A model generated the notes under the pieces. It had not been told where the DNA came from. It made no database searches and saw only the letters and a program-made list of their open reading frames with translations. The translations under genes were made by a program, and so were the position numbers. DNA of 13,649 nt from an uncultured Bacteroidales bacterium (GTDB taxonomy: Bacteria > Bacteroidota > Bacteroidia > Bacteroidales > UBA932), in contig ONYJ01000112.1 of NCBI GenBank assembly GCA_900322025.1, positions 1 through 13,649 on the forward strand, read 5' to 3'. Within the stretch, counting starts at the first letter, position 1. Each line of letters opens with the position of its first letter. Positions 1 to 6,936 of this stretch are shown here, one piece after another.

Positions 1-24
1 AAAGGTCGGAGGAGTCCGGCCTTT
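1..24. terminator. Hairpin terminator at the left edge
   Basis: A 10-bp stem (bases 1-10 with 15-24, one T·G wobble) closes a four-base GGAG loop. The stem is GC-rich in the middle with an A-run at the left foot and a T-run at the right foot, the usual form of a bidirectional intrinsic terminator. It could end the flippase transcript (minus strand, stop 120 bases away) and a plus-strand gene lying left of the window. The bases beyond position 1 are not visible, so the minus-strand U-tract cannot be checked. Confidence 0.6.
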
Positions 25-28
25 AGTG

Positions 29-112
29 TTCTTTGGGTTTGTTCGTGCGCCTACAGCATGAGTGCTATGCGTGATGTGTTTAGCGGTTAGCTGTATGCAA
101 TTCTTTGGGTTT
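29..112 (+). repeat. Pair of 12-bp direct repeats in the left non-coding stretch
   Basis: TTCTTTGGGTTT occurs at 29-40 and again at 101-112, and the similarity continues weakly for about nine bases (GTTCGTGCG against CTTTGTGCA). The stretch between and after them also repeats a TTAGCG/TTAGC theme (about 80-92 and 137-150). Bases 25-143 hold no gene that I can support. The repeats may be the remains of a local duplication. Confidence 0.5.
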
Positions 113-143
113 CTTTGTGCAACCACGGCAGAAGCTTTAGCGC

Positions 144-1664
144 TTAGCGGCGTAAGATTCCGCGCTTCAGATTCTGTTTGAGTTCTTTTGGCAGTAGGAA
201 CAGATATACAAAGCCGCCGAGTGTAATCAGATGTGCCGTACCTACTAATATGGCTCTTAGTAGGGTTTCGCCTAAGGTAAAATGGAGGAGTATTGCCGGA
301 ACACCGCACAAGACTACTATCAAAAGGTTTAACGCTAAGGTTGTTACAATTCTATTTACGGAAAATTGTGGTACAAGTTGTTTTAGTACAAATGAGGTGG
401 CTAATAGGATAATAAAACCCATTCCCAGTGTTACCCAATATGTAGAAAGTGGGCCTACTCCTAATTTCAAGACTATATACGCCACAGGGAGGCTCATTAG
501 ATAGAGTCCACCATATACAATGCTGAATTTGCGGATTTTTCCGGTAGCCATAACTCCGGAAACAACAGTATTTGTAACAAGGTTAATGAATCCAACAAGG
601 AGTTGTATGCTACAAAAAGCTATAACAAAATCTATATCGCTTCTGCCGAGCCATAATTGGGTAAGGTTTTTCATCTCCAATATGGCAGGCAGAGTAATTA
701 CTCCCATTATCAATGTAGAGTATCTTACGGCAGTATAGATAGATTCATTCATATCTTCTGCTCTGTCTTTGGCATACAGTTTTACAATTTTAGGGTTAAA
801 TGCAGTTGATATGCTGTTAGCAAGCCCCATTATTAAGCCGTATATGGTGGTGGCCAAGCCGCTCGCAGAGTTTAGTACTACCCCAAAGAATATGTTAATC
901 AAGAAATTATTTCCTTGTTGCCGTGCGGTTACAGACATGTTTCTGAAAACATTCCAGGCGCTGAATGAGAGCAGGGGCTTTATGTATTTTTTTTCGCTGC
1001 ATAACCTGAGCTTGCATTCTTCAAAATTCAGACGGCAGAAGAGATAGTATGCCAAAAGGGTAATAATATGAACGGCCACTATCAAGAAGGCGTATAGAAT
1101 CAGTTTATCTACCTTCACTACTAACAGAATATAAACAGAACCGAGTTTTAGCAGTGAGTTCAGAATTTCTATATAGGCATATACACCCATTCTTTCGTGG
1201 GCAATAATGGAAGCGTTGAATGGGGTTTGAATAAATGTAATTATCATGCATGCTATGCTAGCCTGAAATGTCCAGAAAGCTGCATCCATTCTGCCTATCG
1301 GAATATTTAGAACATTGTAGAGAAACCATAGCCCTACAGTTTCTGAAACTAATAGAACAATTAGAGCTAGTATAATTTGCGTAAAAAGGGCAGATGCGAA
1401 TGTTTTGCGCAGGGTATGGTAATCGCCTTTGCCGAGGCAGAAGATAAGAAAGCGGCTTATGGCGTTGCTCATCGATGTGTTTAGGAAGGATACGGCGGCC
1501 ACAATTCCTCCCACCACGCCATAGATACCGTAATCTACAACTCCTAAGGTGTTTAAAACAATTCGTGTGGTATAGAGCCCCACAAACAGAATCAGCAACA
1601 TACGCACTGCAAGCATTACAGCATTTTTGGCAACTCGTGTGTTGGAAGATATTTGTGGTTCCAT
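144..1664 (-). CDS. Wzx-like polysaccharide flippase (MOP superfamily membrane protein)
   Basis: This 506-residue protein is almost entirely hydrophobic, with about 12 predicted membrane segments, the size and layout of O-antigen/capsule flippases (Wzx, polysaccharide biosynthesis protein family). The N-terminal part, with TRIVLNTLGVVDYGIYGVV at about residues 33-51, is the typical first-helix region of Bacteroidota LPS-biosynthesis flippases, followed by a conserved AISRF stretch near 68-72. The likely role is moving undecaprenyl-linked glycans across the inner membrane. No glycosyltransferases or other surface-polysaccharide genes are visible beside it, so it is either an orphan or the edge of a cluster to the left. 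The start (MEPQ) lies just downstream of the A/T-rich promoter region shared with hpf. A MATE-type exporter is the alternative reading. The family is clear, the substrate is not. Confidence 0.85.
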   Translation of the reverse strand: MEPQISSNTRVAKNAVMLAVRMLLILFVGLYTTRIVLNTLGVVDYGIYGVVGGIVAAVSFLNTSMSNAISRFLIFCLGKGDYHTLRKTFASALFTQIILALIVLLVSETVGLWFLYNVLNIPIGRMDAAFWTFQASIACMIITFIQTPFNASIIAHERMGVYAYIEILNSLLKLGSVYILLVVKVDKLILYAFLIVAVHIITLLAYYLFCRLNFEECKLRLCSEKKYIKPLLSFSAWNVFRNMSVTARQQGNNFLINIFFGVVLNSASGLATTIYGLIMGLANSISTAFNPKIVKLYAKDRAEDMNESIYTAVRYSTLIMGVITLPAILEMKNLTQLWLGRSDIDFVIAFCSIQLLVGFINLVTNTVVSGVMATGKIRKFSIVYGGLYLMSLPVAYIVLKLGVGPLSTYWVTLGMGFIILLATSFVLKQLVPQFSVNRIVTTLALNLLIVVLCGVPAILLHFTLGETLLRAILVGTAHLITLGGFVYLFLLPKELKQNLKRGILRR

Positions 1665-1710
1665 ACCAATAATCAGCGTATTTACAGGAAATCTATGTTG
1701 AAAATCTGAG

Positions 1711-1738
1711 CAAAAATAAACCTTTTTGTACTAACAAA
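1711..1738 (-). promoter_or_regulatory. Predicted Bacteroidota-type promoter for the flippase gene
   Basis: On the minus strand a perfect -7 box TATTTTTG (1718 to 1711, consensus TAnnTTTG) follows a TTTG (1738 to 1735) at 16 bases, slightly shorter than the usual 19-21. It would leave a leader of about 40 bases before the flippase start. The -33 half sits almost back to back with the hpf -33 box. Confidence 0.4.
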
Positions 1739-1743
1739 AAAAC

Positions 1744-1774
1744 TTTGTTTTTAGGCTTGTTTTTTGTATATTTA
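1744..1774 (+). promoter_or_regulatory. Predicted Bacteroidota-type promoter for hpf
   Basis: TTTG at 1744-1747 is followed after 19 bases by TATATTTA at 1767-1774, which matches TAnnTTTG at all but the last base. Transcription would start near 1780, giving a leader of only about 20 bases before the ATG. Spacing and position are right for the sigma-70-type promoter of this phylum. Confidence 0.55.
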
Positions 1775-1800
1775 CAATACAGTTTAACCAATTAAAAAAG

Positions 1801-2100
1801 ATGATTATGGAAATTAGAATCCAATCAGTAAAGTTTGATGCAGATGAAAAGCTTCTTGCTTTTGTAGAGAAAAAGGTTGAAAAGCTGGAGAAGTTCTTTG
1901 ATGGTTTTATGGAGGCTGATGTTACTTTGAGTTTGCTTCCCGATCAGTTAAACAAAGAGTGTAAGGTAAAACTGCAGGTTCCTGGCGATGATATCATAGT
2001 TGCCAGAAATGCCAAAAGCTTTGAGGATGCAGTTGTAGATTGCGTGGATGTACTCAAAGCTCAGCTGGTTAAACTAAAGGAAAAGAAGTTCGGCAGATAA
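1801..2100 (+). CDS. hpf: Ribosome hibernation promoting factor, short form (HPF/YfiA family)
   Basis: The protein is 99 residues, or 97 if it starts at the second ATG (1807), which gives the MEIRIQS beginning usual in Bacteroidota. It matches the short HPF/YfiA class: an N-terminal beta strand (EIRIQSVKFDADEKL), a basic helix (EKKVEKLEKFFDG, about 23-35), further strands, and a C-terminal helix ending in a lysine-rich tail (LKAQLVKLKEKKFGR). There is no C-terminal dimerisation domain, so it is not the long form. It binds the 30S decoding region and silences ribosomes in stationary phase. It is monocistronic with its own promoter and is followed three bases later by a hairpin. The upstream region is A-rich (AATTAAAAAAG), as usual for starts in this phylum that lack a Shine-Dalgarno sequence. 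Confidence 0.93.
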   Translation: MIMEIRIQSVKFDADEKLLAFVEKKVEKLEKFFDGFMEADVTLSLLPDQLNKECKVKLQVPGDDIIVARNAKSFEDAVVDCVDVLKAQLVKLKEKKFGR

Positions 2101-2102
2101 GA

Positions 2103-2129
2103 GTAAACCTGTCAGAAGAACAGGTTTAC
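2103..2129. terminator. Bidirectional hairpin between hpf and lplA
   Basis: GTAAACCTGT (2103-2112) and ACAGGTTTAC (2120-2129) form a perfect 10-bp stem with a 7-base loop. It starts three bases after the hpf stop and overlaps the last codons and stop of the convergent lplA, so one hairpin probably serves both transcripts. Neither side has a strong T-run, so termination may be only partial or factor-assisted. Confidence 0.6.
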
Positions 2130-3344
2130 GATATCTTCAGAATCAACACCTGCAAAGTAGGCGCTCACATCAAGGGTGCCTACTTTTTTATTGATGGCTT
2201 CTCGGGTATGAGGGGTACCTTCTATAGCGGCTATGAATTCTTCTGTTGGGCGTGTGAAAAAATAGTCTCCTTGTATGCTGAGGCTTTTAATGAAGCCGTC
2301 TTTTACATTAAAGAAAATCTCGATTAGGGCAGCAGAAAATTTTTTTATGTTGCTGAAATTATATTCCGGACTTTTGCCAAAATTCCAACTGTCTGTTTTA
2401 TAACGCTTGTGTGCAAGTTCTGCAATTGCTTCCTGCTGCTGTGCGGAAAAGTTGTATGGAGTTATATCGCTTGAGTGCAGGCATATATATCGTCCCAAAA
2501 AATCTTTGAACCACTGAATATCTGCATATTCAGCCTGTGGTTTAGCGCAAAGCACGGGTGTATGCTCACTCCCATGTATAGGGGTATGCATAATGCAATC
2601 CTCAGAGTATAGTCCGTTTTGTGGTTCAGCTCCGTGTTCTGTCTGTTGTTCTGGGCAATGTATGTTTTGCGTTTCGGTAGTATGTTTGGCGTGGAGCTCT
2701 GCGTTCGGTTGCTCTTGTAGGCATTGCCGTTCTCTAAGTGCTGCGGCTGCAATATCGTTTTGTAGTATGCCTTCTAATGTAAGGTGCTCTTTTATGTTAG
2801 TAACTCTTTTTACATTGCTTTTAACAGCCTTGCCTATAAATTTTTCCGGTCGCGATTTCAAGGCTTTTGAAAGGTTGGTTTTGCTTACGTCAAACATAAG
2901 GGTTCCGTGCATAAGAACTCTGTTTTGATGAATACAGATAGCATTGCCGGAGAATTTTAAACCGTTGATTGTAAGGTCGTTTCTTCCTTGAAGTTGGGCA
3001 TCTACAGCTATGCTGTGCAGGGCTTGTAGTATGGGCAATGTAAAGCGGCGAAACATTGTTGCGGTATCTGCAACTGTATTCATATTTTGTATAAAGGTAA
3101 AGTTTAGGTTACCTAAGTCGTGAAATACAGCTCCTCCGCCGGTTAGCCTTCTCACCACGGGAATGTGGTGCTGTGTGGTATATTCTGTATTTATTTCGGC
3201 AATGCTATTTTGATACCTTCCTACAATTATAGATGGGGCATTTATCCAGAGCCGGAATACATCTTCTGTAAAATTTTTCAGGAGGAACTCTTCTTCTGCA
3301 AGATTGAAATATGGGTTTGTGCTTGTGTCTGAAATATAAATCAT
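2112..3344 (-). CDS. lplA: Lipoate-protein ligase A with an unusual His/Cys/Gln-rich insert
   Basis: This 410-residue enzyme activates lipoate with ATP and attaches it to the lipoyl domains of 2-oxoacid dehydrogenases or GcvH. The catalytic domain has RRLTGGGAVFHDLGNLNF at 65-82 (lipoyl-AMP binding loop), GRNDL at 120-124 and LKFSGNA at 129-135, whose Lys130 matches the lipoyl-adenylate-binding lysine of LplA. HGTLMFD follows at 146-152. The C-terminal accessory domain is recognisable by WNFGKSPEYNF at 320-330. LplA proteins usually have about 330-340 residues. The excess lies between residues about 205 and 274, a low-complexity stretch rich in Gln, His, Glu, Pro and Thr with four Cys (208, 230, 250, 266) and seven His, inserted at the junction of the two domains. 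It is the last gene of the hpt-adk-obg-PAP2 operon, 30 bases after the phosphatase gene, and its stop lies in the hairpin shared with hpf. Confidence 0.93.
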   Translation of the reverse strand: MIYISDTSTNPYFNLAEEEFLLKNFTEDVFRLWINAPSIIVGRYQNSIAEINTEYTTQHHIPVVRRLTGGGAVFHDLGNLNFTFIQNMNTVADTATMFRRFTLPILQALHSIAVDAQLQGRNDLTINGLKFSGNAICIHQNRVLMHGTLMFDVSKTNLSKALKSRPEKFIGKAVKSNVKRVTNIKEHLTLEGILQNDIAAAALRERQCLQEQPNAELHAKHTTETQNIHCPEQQTEHGAEPQNGLYSEDCIMHTPIHGSEHTPVLCAKPQAEYADIQWFKDFLGRYICLHSSDITPYNFSAQQQEAIAELAHKRYKTDSWNFGKSPEYNFSNIKKFSAALIEIFFNVKDGFIKSLSIQGDYFFTRPTEEFIAAIEGTPHTREAINKKVGTLDVSAYFAGVDSEDIVNLFF

Positions 3345-3374
3345 TGCCTGAAATAAAATCGTGGTCGGGGTATT

Positions 3375-3995
3375 TTATCTAATCTTTCTAATCGCTCTGC
3401 TATAGGCAAGTATGTTTATTATCCAAGCAGAGATTCTGTAGAAAATGTAGCCTGTAATAATTCCGAGTAGGGCACCGCATAGCACATCGCCCAAAAAGTG
3501 TCGGGCAAGGTAAACTCTGCTGTAACAGACTGCTGCGGCAAGCAGGAAAATAAAGCAGCTGAACCACTTTCTTCTGACAAATAAACTTATGGCCGTAGCA
3601 AAAGCAAAGAAGTTGAATGCGTGATTAGATACAAAGCTCCACGCTCCTCCTTTTCCGTCCGGCGTGCGTACAAGATCCCAAGTATAGAAATCATAACCTG
3701 GCCTAAGTCGATGGAAATAAGGCTTTATAATATCGTGCCCTACTATGTCTGCAAATGCAAAGGCGGCAAGGCAGCATAGCAGAATAATGCTGACAATTTT
3801 CCAAGAGTTATAGTATTCTCTGTTTCTTATAGTGAATTTTCTTCGGCCTATTATGTACAATACTATTAGGGCATATAGCGGTATCATAGCATACTTGTTG
3901 GAAAGGAAGAGCATTATGCTATCCCAGAATGGGGAGTGCCAACTATTTATAGCTACCGAAACTGTTCTGTCTAAATTTAGGAGACTGTCTATCAT
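3375..3995 (-). CDS. PAP2-family membrane phosphatase (lipid or undecaprenyl pyrophosphate type)
   Basis: This is a 206-residue integral membrane protein with five to six hydrophobic segments. It carries all three acid phosphatase signatures: KPYFHRLRP (Lys91, Arg98, Pro99; KX6RP), SNH at 123-125 (His125; the family more often has SGH), and SRVYLARHFLGD (159-170, with Arg160, His166 and Asp170). The active site therefore looks intact and should face the periplasm. Likely substrates are undecaprenyl pyrophosphate or phosphatidylglycerophosphate/phosphatidic acid, and the sequence does not decide between them. It lies in the operon between obg (59-base gap) and lplA (30-base gap). Length is normal for the family. 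The replacement of Gly by Asn in the second motif is the only oddity. Confidence 0.88.
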   Translation of the reverse strand: MIDSLLNLDRTVSVAINSWHSPFWDSIMLFLSNKYAMIPLYALIVLYIIGRRKFTIRNREYYNSWKIVSIILLCCLAAFAFADIVGHDIIKPYFHRLRPGYDFYTWDLVRTPDGKGGAWSFVSNHAFNFFAFATAISLFVRRKWFSCFIFLLAAAVCYSRVYLARHFLGDVLCGALLGIITGYIFYRISAWIINILAYSRAIRKIR

Positions 3996-4054
3996 TACTC
4001 GGTTTATTAACTGGTTACAAAGGGCTATTTATAATGCTTTGGTTATAATGTTTT

Positions 4055-5053
4055 TTACCTTGTTAAAGTTTCCCAAATCAGGTCTTTAAGCTCTTTTATG
4101 CCTTCTCCGGTAACAGACGAAATAAATACATACGGAATTTTTTTAGGCACTTTTCTTTTCAACGATGCGATAAGATCTTTGTCTGCTCCAAGAAGATCGC
4201 ACTTTGTGATGGCGAGTATTCTCTGCTTGTCTAACAGCTCGGGATTATACATCTTTAACTCTTTGAGGAGTATGTTGTACTCATGTGCAATCTCTAAATT
4301 TTCAGCCGAAACTAAAAACAGCAGTATGGAATTTCTTTCTATATGGCGCAAGAATCTGTGCCCTAATCCTCTGCCTTGATGGGCTCCTTCTATTATGCCG
4401 GGTATATCTGCCATAACAAAAGACATATCGTCGTAGTAGCGTACAATGCCGATACTCGGTTCTAATGTGGTAAAGGCGTAGTCTGCAATTTTAGGATGGG
4501 CGGCAGATACGGTAGAAAGCAAGGTGGATTTGCCTGCATTTGGGAAACCTACTAAGCCTACATCTGCCAACACTTTCATTTCCAGTATAAACCATCCGGC
4601 ACTACCGGGTTCTCCTTCTTGTGCGAATCTTGGTGTTTGGCGAGTTGCGGTTTTGAAGAAAGCATTGCCTTTGCCTCCTCTACCTCCTTTTAGTAGCGTG
4701 CAAGTTTGTCCGTGTTCGGTTACTTCTCCTATTATTTCTCCTGTTTCTGCATTCTTGGCTACCGTTCCTAATGGTACTTTTAGTATAATATCTTTTGCAT
4801 CGGCTCCGGTACAGAGATTGCCGCTGCCGTTTACCCCATTTTCTGCCGATATGTGTTTGCGATATTTCAGACTTATGAGGGTCCACATCTGGCTGTCGCC
4901 CTGCATTATAATGCTGCCGCCTTTGCCCCCGTCGCCTCCATCCGGTCCGCCTTTATCTATAAATTTTTCTCTGTGCAGATGCATTGAGCCGTTGCCTCCG
5001 TTGCCGGAGGTAAGGTGTAACTTAACGTAATCTACAAAGTCTGTATTGGGCAT
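4055..5053 (-). CDS. obgE: Obg family GTPase, ribosome assembly and growth control
   Basis: The 332-residue protein has a glycine-rich Obg fold over residues 1-158 (GNGGNG at 17-22, GGPDGGDGGKGG at 35-46, GGRGGKGN at 123-130). A GTPase domain follows: G1 GFPNAGKST at 169-177, switch region FTTLEP at 194-199, G3 DIPG at 216-219, G4 TKCD at 283-286 and G5 SSV at 312-314. It binds the 50S subunit and acts in late assembly and the stringent response. There is no C-terminal extension beyond the G domain, which is the usual short form in Bacteroidota. It is 21 bases from adk, in the conserved hpt-adk-obg order. The start MPNTDFVDYVKLHL aligns with the family N-terminus, so the chosen ATG is secure. 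Confidence 0.97.
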   Translation of the reverse strand: MPNTDFVDYVKLHLTSGNGGNGSMHLHREKFIDKGGPDGGDGGKGGSIIMQGDSQMWTLISLKYRKHISAENGVNGSGNLCTGADAKDIILKVPLGTVAKNAETGEIIGEVTEHGQTCTLLKGGRGGKGNAFFKTATRQTPRFAQEGEPGSAGWFILEMKVLADVGLVGFPNAGKSTLLSTVSAAHPKIADYAFTTLEPSIGIVRYYDDMSFVMADIPGIIEGAHQGRGLGHRFLRHIERNSILLFLVSAENLEIAHEYNILLKELKMYNPELLDKQRILAITKCDLLGADKDLIASLKRKVPKKIPYVFISSVTGEGIKELKDLIWETLTR

Positions 5054-5074
5054 AATGTCGGGATATTTCGTTAG

Positions 5075-5641
5075 TTACTCAAGCTCTTTGCATATACACG
5101 CAAACACTTCTTCTATGCTTTGTTCTCCTTGAATCTCAAAGTAGTTGCCTTTGTTCCTATAATAGTCTATAAGTGGCTCTGTTTTCTTATGATAGGCTTC
5201 TATTCTATTCAAAATTATGGTAGAGTTGGCATCGTCTTTTCTGTCTTCGAGTTTGGCGCGTAATGAAATTCTCTCAAATATGGTGGAATCTTTAATAATC
5301 AGAGAAAGAACTTTGTTTACCTGTTCGCCTTTTTGCATGAGCATTTCATCGAGTTTCTCTGCTTGAGCAATAGTGCGTGGGAAACCGTCTAATAGAAAAC
5401 CATCCACTTCTTTGTGCTGCTCAAAGGTGTGCTGTATCATGCCGATAACCATCTCGTCTGGAACAAGATGTCCATCTTCTATAAGATGCTTGGCTACCAT
5501 TCCAAGCTCGGTGCCTTCTGCAATTTCCTTTCTGAGCAACTCTCCTGTGGAAATGTGCATAAGATTGAAATTTTCTGCTATCAACTTAGCCTGTGTCCCC
5601 TTGCCTGCACCCGGGGGGCCAAACAGAATATAGTATTTCAT
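5075..5641 (-). CDS. adk: Adenylate kinase, short-LID form
   Basis: This 188-residue enzyme interconverts ATP + AMP and 2 ADP. It shows the P-loop GPPGAGKGT (8-16), the AMP-binding region HISTGELLR (29-37), DGFPRT at 85-90, and the short LID region with RAKLEDRKDD (128-137). The zinc-finger or long LID insertion is absent, as in other Bacteroidota adenylate kinases. The usual GR-x-DD of the LID border is DRKDD here, so the glycine is replaced but the Arg and both Asp remain. The gene follows hpt by eight bases and precedes obg by 21, indicating co-transcription. Confidence 0.97.
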   Translation of the reverse strand: MKYYILFGPPGAGKGTQAKLIAENFNLMHISTGELLRKEIAEGTELGMVAKHLIEDGHLVPDEMVIGMIQHTFEQHKEVDGFLLDGFPRTIAQAEKLDEMLMQKGEQVNKVLSLIIKDSTIFERISLRAKLEDRKDDANSTIILNRIEAYHKKTEPLIDYYRNKGNYFEIQGEQSIEEVFACICKELE

Positions 5642-5649
5642 GCTATGTT

Positions 5650-6225
5650 TTATAAAATGTTTATATTCTTACGTTTGCTGGTTTCTTCTTCGTCTAAAAC
5701 GTATATGTCTTTGTATTGCCTGCCAAGTTGGTCGTAGTCTAAACCGTAGCCTACTATAAAGTCGTTTGGTATTTCGAGGGCAGGATAGTCTATTTTTATG
5801 GTGCCTGTGTAGTGCCCCGGTTTTAGCAGAAGTGAGCAGTATTTTATTTCTCTGGCACCGGAATCGCGGAGGATACTGTCTAACTCTTGTACTGTGTTTC
5901 CGGTATCTACAATGTCTTCAACAACAATAACACTACGGCCTTTAACACTTTTTGTTAGCCCAAGCATCTGTTTTACTTCTCCTTTTGAGGAGGTGCCTTC
6001 GTAAGAAGCAAGGCGAATGAAACACATTTCGCATTCAAAATTTATGCGTTTCATCAGATCTCCAAAAAACATAAAGGAACCTGTTAATACTCCGAGAAAT
6101 AACGGAGTATCTACATCTTTCATGTCTCGATTTATCTTTTGCGCCACATTATCTACTGCTTCTTGTATCTGGCTGTATGTCATATAAAGCCGGAAGCTTT
6201 TATCGTAAAGTTGAATGTTTTTCAT
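5650..6225 (-). CDS. hpt: Hypoxanthine phosphoribosyltransferase
   Basis: The 191-residue protein belongs to the type I phosphoribosyltransferases. The PRPP-binding signature VVEDIVDTGNT is at 101-111. The purine-contacting C-terminal hood region (DFIVGYGLDYDQLGRQYKD) spans about 155-173, and LGVLTGSFMF (44-53) is the pyrophosphate-binding loop. It converts hypoxanthine, and probably guanine, to IMP/GMP. The reading frame stays open to 6303, but I place the start at 6225 (MKNIQLYDKSF). Family alignment begins there, and the longer version would run through the divergent promoter region up to the purE start codon. It is the first gene of the hpt-adk-obg-PAP2-lplA operon. Confidence 0.95.
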   Translation of the reverse strand: MKNIQLYDKSFRLYMTYSQIQEAVDNVAQKINRDMKDVDTPLFLGVLTGSFMFFGDLMKRINFECEMCFIRLASYEGTSSKGEVKQMLGLTKSVKGRSVIVVEDIVDTGNTVQELDSILRDSGAREIKYCSLLLKPGHYTGTIKIDYPALEIPNDFIVGYGLDYDQLGRQYKDIYVLDEEETSKRKNINIL

Positions 6226-6236
6226 TGCCTGTAGTA

Positions 6237-6267
6237 TTGTATCAACCACCAAATTTAGGTAAATTTG
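6237..6267 (+). promoter_or_regulatory. Predicted purE promoter
   Basis: TTG (6237-6239, preceded by A) is followed after 20 bases by TAAATTTG (6260-6267), a perfect match to TAnnTTTG. Transcription would begin near 6274 and leave a leader of about 30 bases before the purE ATG at 6304. This is the clearest promoter in the window. Confidence 0.6.
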
Positions 6268-6284
6268 CCCAAAAGTAACCGAAC
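6250..6284 (-). promoter_or_regulatory. Predicted hpt operon promoter, overlapping the purE promoter
   Basis: On the minus strand TAAATTTG (6257 to 6250) is a perfect -7 box placed 24 bases before the hpt ATG. The -33 region is weak (TTCGG or GGTTA at about 6283-6276). This box and the purE -7 box make a palindrome, CAAATTTA-GG-TAAATTTG (6250-6267). RNA polymerase could not occupy both promoters at once, and the palindrome could also be a repressor site. Confidence 0.45.
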
Positions 6285-6303
6285 TATAAATAAATACTCT
6301 CAA

Positions 6304-6819
6304 ATGAAACCTATAGTTAGCATAATAATGGGCAGCACTTCAGATTTGAAGGTTATGGAGGCGGCTGCTGTTTTTCTGAATCAGATGCAAATTCCTTTTG
6401 AAATAAATGCGCTTTCTGCCCATCGTACGCCGGAGCAGGTAGCTGAGTTTGCGGCCGGTGCTTGTGAAAGAGGCATACGAGTTATAATAGCCGGAGCAGG
6501 CGGAGCTGCACATCTTCCCGGGGTGATAGCGGCATCTACAACGCTTCCTGTAATAGGTGTTCCTATAAATTCTTCAAACTCTATACAGGGGATAGACTCT
6601 GTGTTGTCTATATTGCAGATGCCTTCCGGAATACCTGTGGCTACTATGGCTGTGGATGGGGCTAAGAATGCTGCCATTTTTGCGATGCAGATTCTATCCC
6701 TGTCAGATGCCGCTATTAGAGAGAAATTGGGCAAATTTAAAGCAGAGTTGGCAGAAAAAATCACAAAGGCAAATGCCGAGCTAAGTGCTATTAAATTCGA
6801 ATATAAGGTAGATAAATAG
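6304..6819 (+). CDS. purE: N5-carboxyaminoimidazole ribonucleotide mutase (PurE, class I)
   Basis: The 171-residue protein converts N5-CAIR to CAIR in de novo purine synthesis. It has the GSTSD phosphate-binding turn (10-14), SAHRTP (38-43, with His40 corresponding to the general acid of class I PurE) and GAGGAAHLPG (64-73). The length is that of a stand-alone class I enzyme. The frame is open from 6265, but the ATG at 6304 gives the family N-terminus (MKPIVSIIMGS) and leaves room for the promoter. No purK is visible nearby. The gene diverges from hpt over a 78-base gap containing two overlapping promoters, and it ends 50 bases before a strong intrinsic terminator, so it seems to be monocistronic. 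Confidence 0.96.
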   Translation: MKPIVSIIMGSTSDLKVMEAAAVFLNQMQIPFEINALSAHRTPEQVAEFAAGACERGIRVIIAGAGGAAHLPGVIAASTTLPVIGVPINSSNSIQGIDSVLSILQMPSGIPVATMAVDGAKNAAIFAMQILSLSDAAIREKLGKFKAELAEKITKANAELSAIKFEYKVDK

Positions 6820-6868
6820 GCTCTTTGTCCGCCCTTGTCCGCGGCTGCAAACGGGTCAATTTTATCGT

Positions 6869-6899
6869 ATGGCATCCCGTCTTGGATACGGGGTGCTAT
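6869..6899 (+). terminator. Intrinsic terminator after purE
   Basis: A 12-bp stem (6869-6880 with 6888-6899, two G·T wobbles) contains the core GCATCCCGT/ACGGGGTGC and a 7-base loop, and is followed by the T-rich run TATTTTTGTTTCT (6897-6909). It is the most canonical rho-independent terminator in the window. The T-run also contains a TAnnTTTG match (6897-6904), but no -33 box lies at the right distance, so I do not call a promoter there. Confidence 0.8.
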
Positions 6900-6936
6900 T
6901 TTTGTTTCTATGTGGGATTGTAGAAACAGGTTAAGT

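Noticed and set aside
4030..4050. Direct repeat TTATAATG between obg and the PAP2 gene
   Set aside because: It is eight bases of A/T-rich sequence and is expected by chance; no hairpin or promoter spacing is associated with it.
4524..5030. A 168-residue open frame on the plus strand
   Set aside because: It is a proline/leucine-rich shadow of the glycine-rich Obg domain, opposite a clearly real obg gene.
6226..6303. N-terminal extension of hpt to 6303
   Set aside because: The extra 26 residues have no family counterpart and cover the divergent promoter region up to the purE start codon.
6897..6904. TATTTTTG as a promoter for the HhH gene
   Set aside because: It coincides with the T-run of the purE terminator, and no TTTG lies 19-21 bases upstream.
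6835..6936. N-terminal extension of the HhH protein to 6835
   Set aside because: It would begin before the purE terminator and put more than 30 unrelated residues before the signal peptide.
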